Positions 27,301 to 36,446 are shown, counted from the first letter of the stretch. The stretch: DNA of 64,000 nt from an uncultured Flavobacteriaceae bacterium (GCA_947494715.1 CANLWG010000010.1:124001-188000); one strand, 5' to 3'. Notes: a model not told the origin generated them from the letters alone. A program made the numbers and translations.

Positions 27301-28803
27301 ATGAAAAACAACCCCTTTTTTTCCATACTCTTTTTTTGCGCTACCATCCTCCCAATGACCGCTCAAAATACAAAAGGTATTTTTGAAAACACTACGGATG
27401 TTGGGGCAGTTAAACATAAGGGTAACACGGATTACGATATGAACACCCAGACGTATACGCTGTCCGGTTCGGGTACCAATATCTGGTTTGAAAAAGATGA
27501 ATTTCATTTTGCCCACAAAAAGTTGAATGGAGATTTTATTTTACGGACCCGGGGCAAATTATTGGGAGAAGGAGTTGACCCCCATCGTAAATTGGGATGG
27601 ATGGTACGCACGGGATTGAAAACCGGCTCTGCCATGGTCTGTGGGACGGTTCATGGAGACGGTTTAACGGCCATTCAATATCGCAAAAAAGACGGGATGA
27701 ATGTGGAAGAGGTGAAATCGCCCATTAAAATGCCGGATATTATTCAATTGGAACGACGTGGGCGAAGTTTTTTCTTTAGTGTAGCCAAATACGGTGAACC
27801 ATTTTGGACGGTAGAAGTTCCCGATTTTGATTTTCCCGAGGAAATGTTAGCAGGCTTGTTCATTTGCTCGCATAATACCGATGTTGTGGAGAAAGCCGAA
27901 TTTGAAAATGTTCGCATCGTGCTTCCCGCCCCGGTGGATTTTGTTCCCTATACAGATTATATTGGCAGTCACTTGGAGTTGATGGAAGTAGAGACGGGCA
28001 AAAGGGAAATACTATATTCTGTAAAAAACTCCATTCAGGCACCTAATTGGACCTCCGATAATAAGGCCTTGATCTACAATAGTGAAGGTTTACTATATCG
28101 GTACGATTTGGCAACCGACAAACCTTCTGTACTCCCAACCGATTTTGTGGAGAAAAACAATAATGACCATGTTTTATCCTTTGACGGTAAAGTGCTAGGA
28201 TTGAGCAGTTCCAGTGGCGAACCTGCGGATGGTTCGTTAATCTATACTGTTCCAGTTTCAGGCGGGGTTCCAAAAAGAATAACGGCCAAAGGTCCAAGTT
28301 ATCTACATGGTTGGTCGCCGGATGGAAAATGGCTTACGTATACCGCAGGAAGGAACGACATCTACAATATTTATAAAATTCCTTCTGACGGAAGCGGTCC
28401 AGAAATCAAATTGACGGACAAACCGACTCTGGATGATGGGTCCGAATATAGTCCGGATGGGAAATATATCTATTTTAATTCTGCTAGAACGGGTACCATG
28501 GAATTATGGCGCATGCATCCTGATGGGAGTCATCAAGAACAACTAACCAATGATGATCTTCAAAATTGGTTTCCCCATATTTCACCAGATAGCAAATGGA
28601 TTGTTTTTTTGTCCTATCTGCCAGAAGTAGATGCCGCTGACCATCCCTTTTACAAACAGGTATATCTAAGAAAAATCCCGGTTAATGGTGAAGAGGCCAA
28701 AGTAATAGCCTATCTCTATGGCGGACAGGGAACTATAAATGTCCCTAGTTGGTCTCCAGATGGGAAATACATAGCCTTTATCAGTAATTCTGTAGTTGAG
28801 TAA
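27301..28803 (+). CDS. Secreted TolB-like (PD40/WD40) beta-propeller protein
   Basis: A 500-residue protein with a signal peptide (ending PMTAQ). The first half contains a beta-sandwich segment resembling a DUF1349-like concanavalin domain (WMVRTGLKTGSAMVCG). The second half has repeated PD40 blades (WSPDGKWLTYT, YSPDGKYIYFNS, ISPDSKWIVF, WSPDGKYIAF), forming a TolB-type propeller. Homologues are described as TolB family or biopolymer-transporter components, but this protein is not the Tol-Pal TolB of Proteobacteria. Its function is probably extracytoplasmic binding. Confidence 0.85.
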   Translation: MKNNPFFSILFFCATILPMTAQNTKGIFENTTDVGAVKHKGNTDYDMNTQTYTLSGSGTNIWFEKDEFHFAHKKLNGDFILRTRGKLLGEGVDPHRKLGWMVRTGLKTGSAMVCGTVHGDGLTAIQYRKKDGMNVEEVKSPIKMPDIIQLERRGRSFFFSVAKYGEPFWTVEVPDFDFPEEMLAGLFICSHNTDVVEKAEFENVRIVLPAPVDFVPYTDYIGSHLELMEVETGKREILYSVKNSIQAPNWTSDNKALIYNSEGLLYRYDLATDKPSVLPTDFVEKNNNDHVLSFDGKVLGLSSSSGEPADGSLIYTVPVSGGVPKRITAKGPSYLHGWSPDGKWLTYTAGRNDIYNIYKIPSDGSGPEIKLTDKPTLDDGSEYSPDGKYIYFNSARTGTMELWRMHPDGSHQEQLTNDDLQNWFPHISPDSKWIVFLSYLPEVDAADHPFYKQVYLRKIPVNGEEAKVIAYLYGGQGTINVPSWSPDGKYIAFISNSVVE

Positions 28804-28918
28804 GTAAAGGAAAAAACGTCCTATTACAACGTTGAAGCTGTGGAGGAGTTATATTCTATTGCTTTTAAGGTTTTACTACAGCCTGCTACCTATACCACAT
28901 ATTCTCCCTTTTAAGAGT

Positions 28919-29548
28919 CTATCGTTCCAAATACGCCCAAGTGAAATTCGGATGATGCCCATTGGCCCGGACCATCTTTACCCACAAAAGGGTCATATGT
29001 TCCAAATGCAAAGCTTGTGGCAAATCCCCAACATCCAGAGTTTCGAAGCCCATATCGGTATTTAGGAGCGAAACCTCCTTTTTGGCCTCAACATCATCCC
29101 CTGCAATGAGCATTACAGGTTTTACATCGTATTTCGGGAAAGTAGTATTCATCAGGTTCTCGTAGCCGTATATGGTATAGGATTTTACAACTTTGGCATC
29201 CGGGGCCCATTCCTGTACTTTCTCGGCACCCGATATTTTACTTTCCAATCCATGGGAAATTCCTATTCCTACTGGATTGGTGCAGTCTATCAAAATTTTT
29301 CCATGAAACCGTAAAGGCTCCAAAATAGACCGGTTGATCCCAAAAGGTGTAGCTAAAAAAGCGATATCGGAGTCATTAACCGCTTCCTGAACAGGTAAAG
29401 CCTTAAAATTCAGATTTTTATCTTTTGCTGCCTGTACACTTGAGCTTTTTACATCGTCGTGGGCAATGATAATTTCATGTCCCTTTTTTTGTAAGCTATC
29501 GGCCAATGCAAATCCTACATTACCGATTCCAATAAATGCCAACTTCAT
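28919..29548 (-). CDS. NADPH-dependent F420-reductase-like / NAD(P)-binding oxidoreductase
   Basis: A 209-residue COG2085 protein. The N-terminal Rossmann motif GIGNVGFALADSL starts at residue 7, followed by a short protein typical of the NADP oxidoreductase/F420-dependent family. In non-F420 organisms such genes are annotated as NADPH-dependent reductases of unknown substrate. It reads on the minus strand and is convergent with the TolB-like gene. The downstream PfpI-type gene on the same strand starts 102 bp before it. Confidence 0.85.
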   Translation of the reverse strand: MKLAFIGIGNVGFALADSLQKKGHEIIIAHDDVKSSSVQAAKDKNLNFKALPVQEAVNDSDIAFLATPFGINRSILEPLRFHGKILIDCTNPVGIGISHGLESKISGAEKVQEWAPDAKVVKSYTIYGYENLMNTTFPKYDVKPVMLIAGDDVEAKKEVSLLNTDMGFETLDVGDLPQALHLEHMTLLWVKMVRANGHHPNFTWAYLER

Positions 29549-29650
29549 ATGTATTTGTTTTTATAGTGACTCGGGTAATACACAATATAAATGTATAAAA
29601 TTGCTTCACTCGGATCAATGATTCAGCTATCCCCGAACCATGGACTAGCG

Positions 29651-30415
29651 TCAGTTCAATTGTTCTACAAGTAGTTTTGCCGCTGCTGCACCAGAGTTTT
29701 GCTGTTGCCCCGTTATTAAGTTCCCATCTGCTATAGCATAGGAAGAAAAGGGTGCCGCTACCTTAAAATGGGTATTCGAATTTTTTCGGGCCTCCTCCTC
29801 AATCCTATAGGGTTGTATTTTTTGACCGACCGCCTCATCAGCATAGTCTTCCTCAGCATCAGAAAATCCGGTCCAGGTTTTATCATCTATGACAAGGTTT
29901 CCGGTACTGGTTTTGGCTTCCAACAATAAAGTGGTGGCATGACAAACTACCGCACTCGGCTTTCCAGTTTCATAAAATACGACAAAAAGGTTTTCCAATG
30001 CCTTGTTTCCTTTATAAGTATACATTGGTCCCTGGCCACCTACAAGGAAAATGGCCTTGTAATCGTCCTTGTTAACTTCGGACAATTTTTTGGTATTACC
30101 CAGCATTTTGTTGAACCAATCCAATTGCATGTATCCTAATGAAATGATGTCGTGAGCGGAATAACCACTTGGATCAGTGGGGTCCGAGTAAGCGTCCATT
30201 TCTATTTTTCCTCCTTCCGTGGAAGCTAACTCTACCTCATAACCGGCTTCCTGAAAAACATGAAATGGATGTGTCAACTCGGCCGCCCAAAAACCAATGG
30301 GCCACCCCGTCTGTTTTGAAATGGTAGGGCTACTGGCCACCATCAAAATTTTGCCTTTGGTCGGCATGCCATGTGAATGTACATAGGCTTGCGTCTCTTT
30401 GATTGAATTTACCAT
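29651..30415 (-). CDS. DJ-1/PfpI family protein (type 1 glutamine amidotransferase-like, Hsp31-type)
   Basis: A 254-residue protein with the nucleophile-elbow Cys in AVVCHATTLLLEA (near residue 158), and the preceding Glu-type active-site segment FQEAGYEVELASTEGG. The length and C-terminal NSGAAAAKLL tail fit the long Hsp31/YedU-like branch (glyoxalase III, chaperone or deglycase activities are reported in the family). It diverges from an HxlR regulator across a 109-bp gap, which probably regulates it. Confidence 0.9.
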   Translation of the reverse strand: MVNSIKETQAYVHSHGMPTKGKILMVASSPTISKQTGWPIGFWAAELTHPFHVFQEAGYEVELASTEGGKIEMDAYSDPTDPSGYSAHDIISLGYMQLDWFNKMLGNTKKLSEVNKDDYKAIFLVGGQGPMYTYKGNKALENLFVVFYETGKPSAVVCHATTLLLEAKTSTGNLVIDDKTWTGFSDAEEDYADEAVGQKIQPYRIEEEARKNSNTHFKVAAPFSSYAIADGNLITGQQQNSGAAAAKLLVEQLN

Positions 30416-30448
30416 TTTTTTATTTTTTGATTAACCAAATTTAGAAGT

Positions 30449-30475
30449 TATACTTACCTTTGGCAATATACTTAC
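30449..30475 (+). promoter_or_regulatory. Direct repeat TATACTTAC, candidate HxlR operator
   Basis: TATACTTAC occurs at 30449-30457 and again at 30467-30475, an 18-bp spacing, in the divergent gap between the DJ-1/PfpI gene and the HxlR regulator. The first copy overlaps the predicted -7 box. It is a plausible binding site for the adjacent regulator. Confidence 0.45.
30455..30462 (+). promoter_or_regulatory. Predicted -7 promoter box for the HxlR regulator
   Basis: TACCTTTG matches TAnnTTTG, 62 bp upstream of the preferred ATG at 30525 and inside the repeat region. Confidence 0.4.
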
Positions 30476-30524
30476 TAAAGAGAGAGGTACTAACTTTTTG
30501 GAAAGTATTAATAAAACAAGGGCT

Positions 30525-30872
30525 ATGCCAGAATTTCTGTATAATAACAAACTGTATTACAACCCTGTGGAGTTTGCAATGGATAGAATTGGCGGTACAT
30601 GGAAGATGCCAATTTTATGGCGGTTAAAGAATAGGATTATGCGATTTGGTGAATTGCGCAAGGATATTCCTCATATAACGGACAAAATGTTGACCTCCCA
30701 ATTACGACAATTGGAGGCGGAGGGTTTTATACATCGAGAAGTTTATCCCGTAGTCCCTCCCAAGGTGGAGTACTCGATAACACCAAAGGGCAAGACGGCC
30801 ATTCCCATTATAGAAACCATACGGAATTATGGGCTTGAACTCATGAAAAAAGAGGGGATACGGACGAAATAG
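30525..30872 (+). CDS. HxlR family winged-helix regulator
   Basis: A 115-residue HxlR-type regulator with the family hallmark segment GGTWKMPILWRLKN followed by RFGELRKDIPHITDKMLTSQLRQLE, the DNA-binding winged helix. It starts at the ATG at 30525; an in-frame TTG nine codons upstream is less likely. The protein has no N-terminal Cys, so a thiol-switch (HypR-type) is not expected. It is divergent from a DJ-1/PfpI gene and 20 bp upstream of a cyclase-family lipoprotein, and may regulate either. Confidence 0.92.
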   Translation: MPEFLYNNKLYYNPVEFAMDRIGGTWKMPILWRLKNRIMRFGELRKDIPHITDKMLTSQLRQLEAEGFIHREVYPVVPPKVEYSITPKGKTAIPIIETIRNYGLELMKKEGIRTK

Positions 30873-30892
30873 AACAAAATACATAGTATGTC

Positions 30893-31723
30893 ATGAAAAC
30901 TACCTTTGTGTATATCTTGGTTGGTATAGGTATACTTTTAAGCTGCAAGGATCAACCCCATCCTGAAAAAGTACTTTCCGTTACGGATGACCAACAAGTT
31001 TCGTCTGATCAAATCGTAGATTTGACCCATGTCTTTTCTGAAGAGACCGTGTATTGGGTGACTGCCAAGGAATTTGAATTTGATATCGTAGCCCAGGGAG
31101 AAACGGATAAGGGATACTACTATTCCGCTAACAATTTTGCAACCGCAGAGCATGGCGGTACCCATATAGACGCCCCCATTCATTTTTCGGAAAAAGGACA
31201 GACTGTCGATGAGATTCCACTCCATAACTTAATAGGCGAAGCTATAAAAATTACGGTTTCCTCAAAGGCTATGGGGAATCCGGATTATCAAATACGTATT
31301 GAAGACTTTACGGATTGGGAGAAAGACAAAGGGAGCCAAATTCCGGATGGAAGCATCATATTGCTCGAAACGGGTTTCTCAAAATTTTATCCTGATAAAA
31401 TGAAGTACCTTGGAACGGATCAGCGCGGTGAAAAGGCCGTTCAATTACTTCACTTCCCCGGGCTGTCTCCGGAAGCAGCACAGTGGTTGGTAGATAATCG
31501 CAAAATAAAATCGATTGGAATAGATACGCCGAGTATTGATTATGGTCAATCCCAATATTTCAAAAGCCACGTAATCCTTCTTGGCCAAAACATTCCTGCT
31601 TTTGAAAACTTGACCAATTTGGATAAACTTCCTGAAACAGGATTTAAGGTAATTGCATTACCGATGAAAATAAAGCAAGGAAGTGGTGCCCCATTGCGAA
31701 TTGTTGCTTTACTAGGCAATTGA
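30893..31723 (+). CDS. Cyclase-family lipoprotein (kynurenine-formamidase-like)
   Basis: A 276-residue protein with a lipobox Cys (LLSCKDQ near residue 19). It contains the family metal-binding motif HGGTHIDAPIHF (HxGTHxDxPxH) near 83, and a C-terminal segment IDTPSIDYG typical of the cyclase/arylformamidase family. Metal-dependent hydrolysis of a cyclic or amide substrate is expected; the true substrate is unknown. The lipidated export signal is unusual for kynurenine formamidase and points to an extracytoplasmic substrate. It follows the HxlR regulator by 20 bp. Confidence 0.88.
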   Translation: MKTTFVYILVGIGILLSCKDQPHPEKVLSVTDDQQVSSDQIVDLTHVFSEETVYWVTAKEFEFDIVAQGETDKGYYYSANNFATAEHGGTHIDAPIHFSEKGQTVDEIPLHNLIGEAIKITVSSKAMGNPDYQIRIEDFTDWEKDKGSQIPDGSIILLETGFSKFYPDKMKYLGTDQRGEKAVQLLHFPGLSPEAAQWLVDNRKIKSIGIDTPSIDYGQSQYFKSHVILLGQNIPAFENLTNLDKLPETGFKVIALPMKIKQGSGAPLRIVALLGN

Positions 31724-31849
31724 TCATAAAAAAAAGCACGGCTAAAAATGGTATCAAAAAATTCACATATTTTTATCCAATCGTATTGCAAAATTTAATC
31801 TGAAGACGGTTTTCGATGGGCAACCGGATACCAACAATGCCAAACTGCA

Positions 31850-32353
31850 ATGAACCAAATTGAAGAAATCATCCAAAGCTTAGATTTGAAACCCCATCCA
31901 GAGGGCGGATATTTTAGGGAGACCTATAGAAGTGCGGGTACCATAGACCAAAAGAGCTTAGGTGATGCCTATTCTGGTTTACGTAATCAAGCTACTTGTA
32001 TTTATTTTCTTCTCACTTCCAAGGCGTTTTCGGCCTTTCACAAAATACGGCAGGATGAAATTTGGCATTTTTACAAAGGTTCCCCAATACAACTACACAT
32101 GATTTCGCCAAAAGGTGATTACTCCAGCGTGCAAATTGGCAACAACTTTGATAAGGGAGAGCTACCACAGTTCGTAGTGCCCGGAGAATATTGGTTTGCG
32201 GCGGAGACTATGGGCAAAGAGGCATACTCCTTAGTGGGGTGTACCGTTTCCCCAGGATTCGATTTTAAGGATTTTATCCTTGGGAATCGACAAACGCTAC
32301 TATCGCAATTTCCACAACACAGTGAAATCATATCCAGGTTTACCAGGGTATAG
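31850..32353 (+). CDS. DUF985 cupin protein
   Basis: A 167-residue cupin of the DUF985 family, recognisable by LKPHPEGGYFRETYRS at the N-terminus and FHKIRQDEIWHFYKGSP in the barrel. Members bind metal in a cupin fold and are found widely in bacteria and plants without an assigned reaction. It is followed 23 bp later by another cupin gene. Confidence 0.88.
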   Translation: MNQIEEIIQSLDLKPHPEGGYFRETYRSAGTIDQKSLGDAYSGLRNQATCIYFLLTSKAFSAFHKIRQDEIWHFYKGSPIQLHMISPKGDYSSVQIGNNFDKGELPQFVVPGEYWFAAETMGKEAYSLVGCTVSPGFDFKDFILGNRQTLLSQFPQHSEIISRFTRV

Positions 32354-32376
32354 TAATTCACAAATTTTGATATGAT

Positions 32377-32805
32377 ATGGCAAAAGCTTTGACCTTTTTA
32401 CTTTGTATAGGTGTCGTAATGACTTCCTGTCGTGAAAAAAACCCAGGGAAAATTGAAGTGCTTACTTTGGTGGACACAAATATGAGTTGGGACGGAAATG
32501 TACTTCCCAAATATCCAGAAGGTAATCCCAACATAAAAATCCTAAAATTCACTATTCCTCCTAAAACCAAACTACCACCCCACGAACATCTTGTTATTAA
32601 TGCGGGTGTATTACTAAGCGGGGAACTAACGGTGGTAGATGAAAATAACAACACCCTGTATCTAAAAGCTGGTGACCCTATTGTGGAATTGGTAAATACC
32701 ATTCACTATGGGGAAAACGAAGGCGCGGAACCTGCCGAGATTATAGTCTTTTACGCCGGAACAAAGGACATCCCCATTACAGTAAAAAAAGAAATGAAAA
32801 ACTGA
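32377..32805 (+). CDS. Cupin-domain lipoprotein
   Basis: A 142-residue protein with a likely lipoprotein signal (TSCREKN, Cys near residue 15) and a single cupin-2 barrel. The metal-binding His pattern is visible (LPPHEHLVINAGVLLSGELTVVDE, with the core PPHEH). Exported or lipidated cupins often modify small extracytoplasmic substrates; no substrate is suggested. It follows the DUF985 gene and ends before a strong hairpin. Confidence 0.83.
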   Translation: MAKALTFLLCIGVVMTSCREKNPGKIEVLTLVDTNMSWDGNVLPKYPEGNPNIKILKFTIPPKTKLPPHEHLVINAGVLLSGELTVVDENNNTLYLKAGDPIVELVNTIHYGENEGAEPAEIIVFYAGTKDIPITVKKEMKN

Positions 32806-32856
32806 CGCAATGAAAGCGTCGACTTCATAAATTGTTGCATGAAATGCCGGTACAAA

Positions 32857-32886
32857 ATTACATTCTGAAAATTCATAGAATGTAAT
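32857..32886. terminator. Stem-loop between convergent cupin and CBS genes
   Basis: ATTACATTCT (32857-32866) pairs perfectly with AGAATGTAAT (32877-32886); flanking GCCG and CGGC add a bulged outer stem. It lies between convergent genes and could terminate both. Confidence 0.6.
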
Positions 32887-32960
32887 CGGCGTAAGAATTT
32901 AGTTCCACCAAGGATATCATATCAACGCTTTGTTTTCTCCAAAAATTGAGGAACGATCGC

Positions 32961-33419
32961 CTAAAATTGCTCAAGCAAATAATTAATCAAATCGGTAGTT
33001 GTAACTATTCCCACCAATTTTCCATCATCCACTACCGGAATTGCATGAAATTCCCTATCGGACAGAATTTCCGCAACCTCCTTCACAGTGGCCGTGGAGG
33101 AAACACTGATTAAGGTTTTGGCCATAACCTGTCCAATCGTAAACATATTGTAGATCATTGTTTCCACAGACTCGTCGTCATCATCTACGGCATCGGCGAA
33201 GCTAATCCGCAAAAGGTCGGTATAGCTTAACATTCCTATAATCTTTTCTCCAGAAACTACTGGGATATGCCGAATACGGTGCTTTTTGAAAAGACGCTCC
33301 GCAGTTTCCAAATTATCTGCATTGTTCAGGGTAATAACGTTCTTGGTCATTATTACCGATACGGGTGTTTGCTTTTTCATCTCTTCGGGTTTAAAAATCA
33401 TTTTAAAGATAGAATTCAA
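32961..33419 (-). CDS. CBS-domain pair protein
   Basis: A 152-residue protein with two CBS domains forming a Bateman module (segments MTKNVITL and VMAKTLISV mark their starts). Such stand-alone modules bind adenine nucleotides and often sense energy state. The start is fixed only by length and composition, and a shorter ATG start (MKKQTPVSV) is possible. The gap upstream (372 bp) separates it from rny on the same strand. Confidence 0.9.
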   Translation of the reverse strand: MNSIFKMIFKPEEMKKQTPVSVIMTKNVITLNNADNLETAERLFKKHRIRHIPVVSGEKIIGMLSYTDLLRISFADAVDDDDESVETMIYNMFTIGQVMAKTLISVSSTATVKEVAEILSDREFHAIPVVDDGKLVGIVTTTDLINYLLEQF

Positions 33420-33791
33420 AACCCCTAAAAAGTATGATAAAAGTCATTAACCATTAAGGTGTGAAACAATATTTTTGCACAGCTTGAAAAGTATCCCGAC
33501 ATCATTAAAAAGGAGCAATCTGTTTCATATACATTCCAAAAAAAATTAATCTCGATAATTCCCCCGATGGCTCTACCTCTTTTAGAATAGTCGGTTTAAA
33601 AAAAATTATTGGATGGAGACATGTCAGGCAGGGTTTCAGAAAAAAGGAAATGAAAAGTAATATGCCCTTGGAAAAGTTACAAAAAGTCTCTGTTGGCAGA
33701 TCCAACCAGTACTTACTTTTTTGAATTAGCGTCCGGTAAGGAAAGAAAAGACACTTTTCCAGGGGCTTTCCTTACTTATAAGCTGTAAACC
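33420..33791. other. 372-bp intergenic stretch between CBS gene and rny
   Basis: No gene is supported. The part near 33420-33480 should hold the promoter of the CBS gene, though no clean TAnnTTTG box was seen. A 40-bp hairpin at 33736-33775 lies just beyond the rny stop. The rest is AT-rich and shows nothing recognisable. Confidence 0.6.
33736..33775 (-). terminator. Candidate terminator hairpin after rny
   Basis: GTAAGGAAAG (33736-33745) pairs with CTTTCCTTAC (33766-33775), and an inner AAAAG/CTTTT pair extends the stem with a bulge. It lies 16 bp beyond the rny stop on the minus strand. The T-tract after it is weak. Confidence 0.45.
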
Positions 33792-35360
33792 TTATTTGGC
33801 AACGTTCACGGATCGGGTTTCCCGAATTACGGTTATCTTCACTTGTCCTGGATAGGTCATGTCTGTCTGAATTTTTTGGGAAATCTCAAACGACAGTTGC
33901 GCTGCCTTGTCATCACTTACCTTTTCGCTCTCCACTATTACACGAAGCTCCCTACCTGCTTGTATGGCATATGCCTTTTGAACACCTCCAAAACCGAAGG
34001 CAATGTCCTCCAAATCCTTAAGCCGTTGTATATAAGAATCCAGTACCTGTCTGCGTGCCCCGGGCCTTGCCCCACTAATGGCATCGCATACCTGAACTAT
34101 GGGAGAAACAAGGGTTTTCATTTCAACCTCGTCATGGTGAGCTCCTATAGCATTGCAGACATCTGACTTTTCGCCAAATTTCTCGGCCCACTGCATTCCT
34201 AAAATGGCGTGTGGCGTCTCCACTTCCGCTTCGGTATTGGGTACTTTACCAATATCATGCAATAATCCAGCTCGCTTGGCCAATTTTGGATTGAGGCCCA
34301 ATTCAGCGGCCATTACGCCGCAAAGCTTGGCCACCTCCCTGGAATGTTGCAATAAATTCTGACCATAGGAAGATCTGTATTTCATTCTTCCCACTGCCTT
34401 GATCAATTCAGGGTGCAACCCATGGATTCCCAAATCTATAACTGTACGTTTACCTACTTCTACAATTTCCTGTTCTATTTGTTTTTCCGTCTTCTTTACA
34501 ATCTCCTCAATACGGGCCGGATGTATACGGCCATCTGTTACCAGTTTATGAAGGGATAACCTTGCCACCTCACGCCGCACAGAGTCAAAACAGGAAAGTA
34601 TGATCGCTTCTGGCGTGTCGTCCACAATAATTTCCACACCCGTTGCCGATTCCAAAGCCCTGATGTTCCTACCTTCCCTACCGATAATCCGACCTTTTAC
34701 ATCATCGGATTCCAAGTTGAATACGGAAACACAATTCTCAACTGCTTCTTCTGTACCTATGCGTTGGATTGTATTTATAACAATTTTCTTTGCTTCCTGT
34801 TGTGCCGTTAACTTTGCCTCTTCCAAAGTGGTTTGCATATAGGCCATGGCATCGGTCTTCGCCGTCTCCTTTAGGGATTCCAATAATTGGCTCTTTGCTT
34901 CTTCAGCGGAGAGACCGGAAATTACCTCTAATTGCTGTACTTGGTTTTTGTGCAATTTTTCAAGTTCGGACTGTTTTTTTTCATAGAACTCGGTCTTATG
35001 ATCAACATCCTTTATTTTCCTTTCCAGTTGCTCGTTCAGCTTTTTGCCCCTTGCCAGTTCATTGCTTATCTGGGACTCTTTGTCACGGGTCCGCTTTTCT
35101 GCCTCGGCAATTTTTTTGTCCTTGTTGATGATGACTTTTTCATGTTCCGCCTTGAGCTCTAAGAACCTTTCCTTGGCCTGGAAAATCTTATCCTTTTTAG
35201 TATTTTCCCCTTCCAATTTGGCACCCTTAATGATTGATGCCGCCTCTCTTTTGGCATTGGCAATGGTCTTGGAAGCCTTGCCTTTCTCCATAAACTTGGC
35301 AATTACAAAGCCCACAATAAGTCCAATGATTCCTGTTATTATTGCTATAGTGCTATCCAT
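33792..35360 (-). CDS. rny: Ribonuclease Y
   Basis: A 522-residue endoribonuclease that initiates mRNA turnover at the inner membrane. The N-terminus is a single membrane helix (residues about 5-22), followed by a long charged coiled coil with repeated Glu/Lys heptads, a KH RNA-binding domain (RIIGREGRN near 215), and an HD catalytic domain (LLHDIGKV near 367). All expected domains are present. An upstream in-frame ATG at 35396 exists, but the membrane helix suggests the start at 35360. It lies downstream of the 6S-like RNA on the same strand. Confidence 0.96.
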   Translation of the reverse strand: MDSTIAIITGIIGLIVGFVIAKFMEKGKASKTIANAKREAASIIKGAKLEGENTKKDKIFQAKERFLELKAEHEKVIINKDKKIAEAEKRTRDKESQISNELARGKKLNEQLERKIKDVDHKTEFYEKKQSELEKLHKNQVQQLEVISGLSAEEAKSQLLESLKETAKTDAMAYMQTTLEEAKLTAQQEAKKIVINTIQRIGTEEAVENCVSVFNLESDDVKGRIIGREGRNIRALESATGVEIIVDDTPEAIILSCFDSVRREVARLSLHKLVTDGRIHPARIEEIVKKTEKQIEQEIVEVGKRTVIDLGIHGLHPELIKAVGRMKYRSSYGQNLLQHSREVAKLCGVMAAELGLNPKLAKRAGLLHDIGKVPNTEAEVETPHAILGMQWAEKFGEKSDVCNAIGAHHDEVEMKTLVSPIVQVCDAISGARPGARRQVLDSYIQRLKDLEDIAFGFGGVQKAYAIQAGRELRVIVESEKVSDDKAAQLSFEISQKIQTDMTYPGQVKITVIRETRSVNVAK

Positions 35361-35480
35361 GTTATCGAAAATTAAAATTGTTATCCGCCTGTACAAAACA
35401 GACTCCGCCCTGTAACGAAGTTAGTGCAACCTACAATTTTGATGGTTACAAACGCTATCATCGAAATAGGGGGTTCTCAA

Positions 35481-35650
35481 TAAAAAAAGCCCACATCGGA
35501 GAAGTTTTGTACAAACTCCTATAAACAAGTTTAGGGCTAACAGACTGCTCAAGGATCCTTATACTAGTAAGGCCTGCTTTTACAACCTAAACTCACCCTT
35601 TTCAAACAAATTAGTGTTGAGTTCGTCAAAAGATAATACCAATGTGGGCA
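35481..35650 (-). ncRNA. ssrS: 6S-like RNA (rod-shaped RNA with closing stem)
   Basis: On the minus strand, GCCCACATTGG (5' side, 35649-35639) pairs with CCGATGTGGGC (3' side, 35499-35489), followed directly by a run of seven T, as in a transcript end. Between them, GTTTAGG/CCTAAAC and TTTTG/CAAAA-type stems stack toward an apical hairpin (CCTTA...TAAGG near 35557-35572), giving a 170-nt rod with internal loops. This is the shape of 6S RNA, which mimics an open promoter to bind RNA polymerase. In E. coli, ssrS also lies next to zapA, and here the RNA directly follows zapA. A covariance-model search would be decisive. Confidence 0.72.
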
Positions 35651-35678
35651 GTAACTATATATTTAAAAGAACGTATTT

Positions 35679-35975
35679 CTATTTTAAGCTTAGCTTCGAA
35701 TTTACAAGATCATCCAACGCCCTTAGGCGTTCTTTGGCCTTCTTGGCCCCCTCGGATTGATCAATGCCACTTTGCTCTATCTTTGAGGCAAATTGTAGGG
35801 CGCACATGGCGAGCACGTCTTGTTTATCCCTTACGGCATAGTTTTGCTCAAACTTTTTGGCCAATTGTTCAATGTTTTTGGCCGCTTTCCGAAGTCCTTC
35901 TTCTTGGGAAGGATCTATCGTTAAGGGGTATACCCTATCTGCAATTGAAAGTTTAATCTTTAGCCTTTCTTGCAT
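35679..35975 (-). CDS. zapA: Cell division protein ZapA
   Basis: A 98-residue ZapA protein, which binds and cross-links FtsZ filaments at the division site. The N-terminal beta-rich segment and the C-terminal coiled-coil region (KERLRALDDLVNSKL) match the short ZapA family. It lies 15 bp after a coiled-coil gene on the same strand and 29 bp before the 6S-like RNA. The family call rests on length, helical pattern and context. Confidence 0.88.
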   Translation of the reverse strand: MQERLKIKLSIADRVYPLTIDPSQEEGLRKAAKNIEQLAKKFEQNYAVRDKQDVLAMCALQFASKIEQSGIDQSEGAKKAKERLRALDDLVNSKLSLK

Positions 35976-35990
35976 TTTAATTTTTGAGCA

Positions 35991-36293
35991 TTATTCCGCG
36001 AGTTGGGCTATGCAATGATCCAACTCCCTGATCAATGTGTTTATCTTAAGCTTAGCTTCTGTTTTATTTGTATTACCGCCCAGCATCGAATTAGCAAGTT
36101 TTAGCGAATTGTATTTCTCCTGCCATTCCGCGACGGAATCCAAAACACCATCCCTATCGTTTCTTACGGCCATCAATTCATTTTCAAGCTTTGAATTGGC
36201 TTGCTGGAGTAATTCCATTTTGTGCAACAACTTGCTAATTTTGTTCTCCAAGGAATCAACAATTTGTACCAATTCGCTCATGTAGCTATTCAA
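35991..36293 (-). CDS. Small coiled-coil protein next to zapA (ZapB-like)
   Basis: A 100-residue, almost entirely coiled-coil protein (Leu/Ile heptads, e.g. VDSLENKISKLLHKMELLQQ). Its position directly upstream of zapA suggests a division-associated partner, as ZapB is in E. coli. It could equally be an unrelated coiled-coil protein; no catalytic domain is present. The start at 36293 is preceded by a TAnnTTTG promoter. Confidence 0.75.
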   Translation of the reverse strand: MNSYMSELVQIVDSLENKISKLLHKMELLQQANSKLENELMAVRNDRDGVLDSVAEWQEKYNSLKLANSMLGGNTNKTEAKLKINTLIRELDHCIAQLAE

Positions 36294-36304
36294 TGCATGT
36301 TACA

Positions 36305-36312
36305 CAAAGTTA
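36305..36312 (-). promoter_or_regulatory. Predicted -7 promoter box for the zap genes
   Basis: On the minus strand TAACTTTG matches TAnnTTTG, 11 bp upstream of the ATG at 36293. It would drive the coiled-coil gene, zapA and possibly the 6S-like RNA. Confidence 0.45.
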
Positions 36313-36446
36313 ACATACATCTAACGACTTAGCAATACTTTTTTTAATTATTCTTGAAGCAATACTTTAATTGGTCATAAATCGTTGGGTACTATGGTAG
36401 GTCCATATTTGAATCAATGTACTTTTAGAGATTCAAAGCGATTAAT

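Noticed and set aside
33736-33775. Small RNA gene instead of a terminator after rny
   Set aside because: Only one imperfect hairpin is present, with no promoter box or second structural element; a terminator is the simpler reading.
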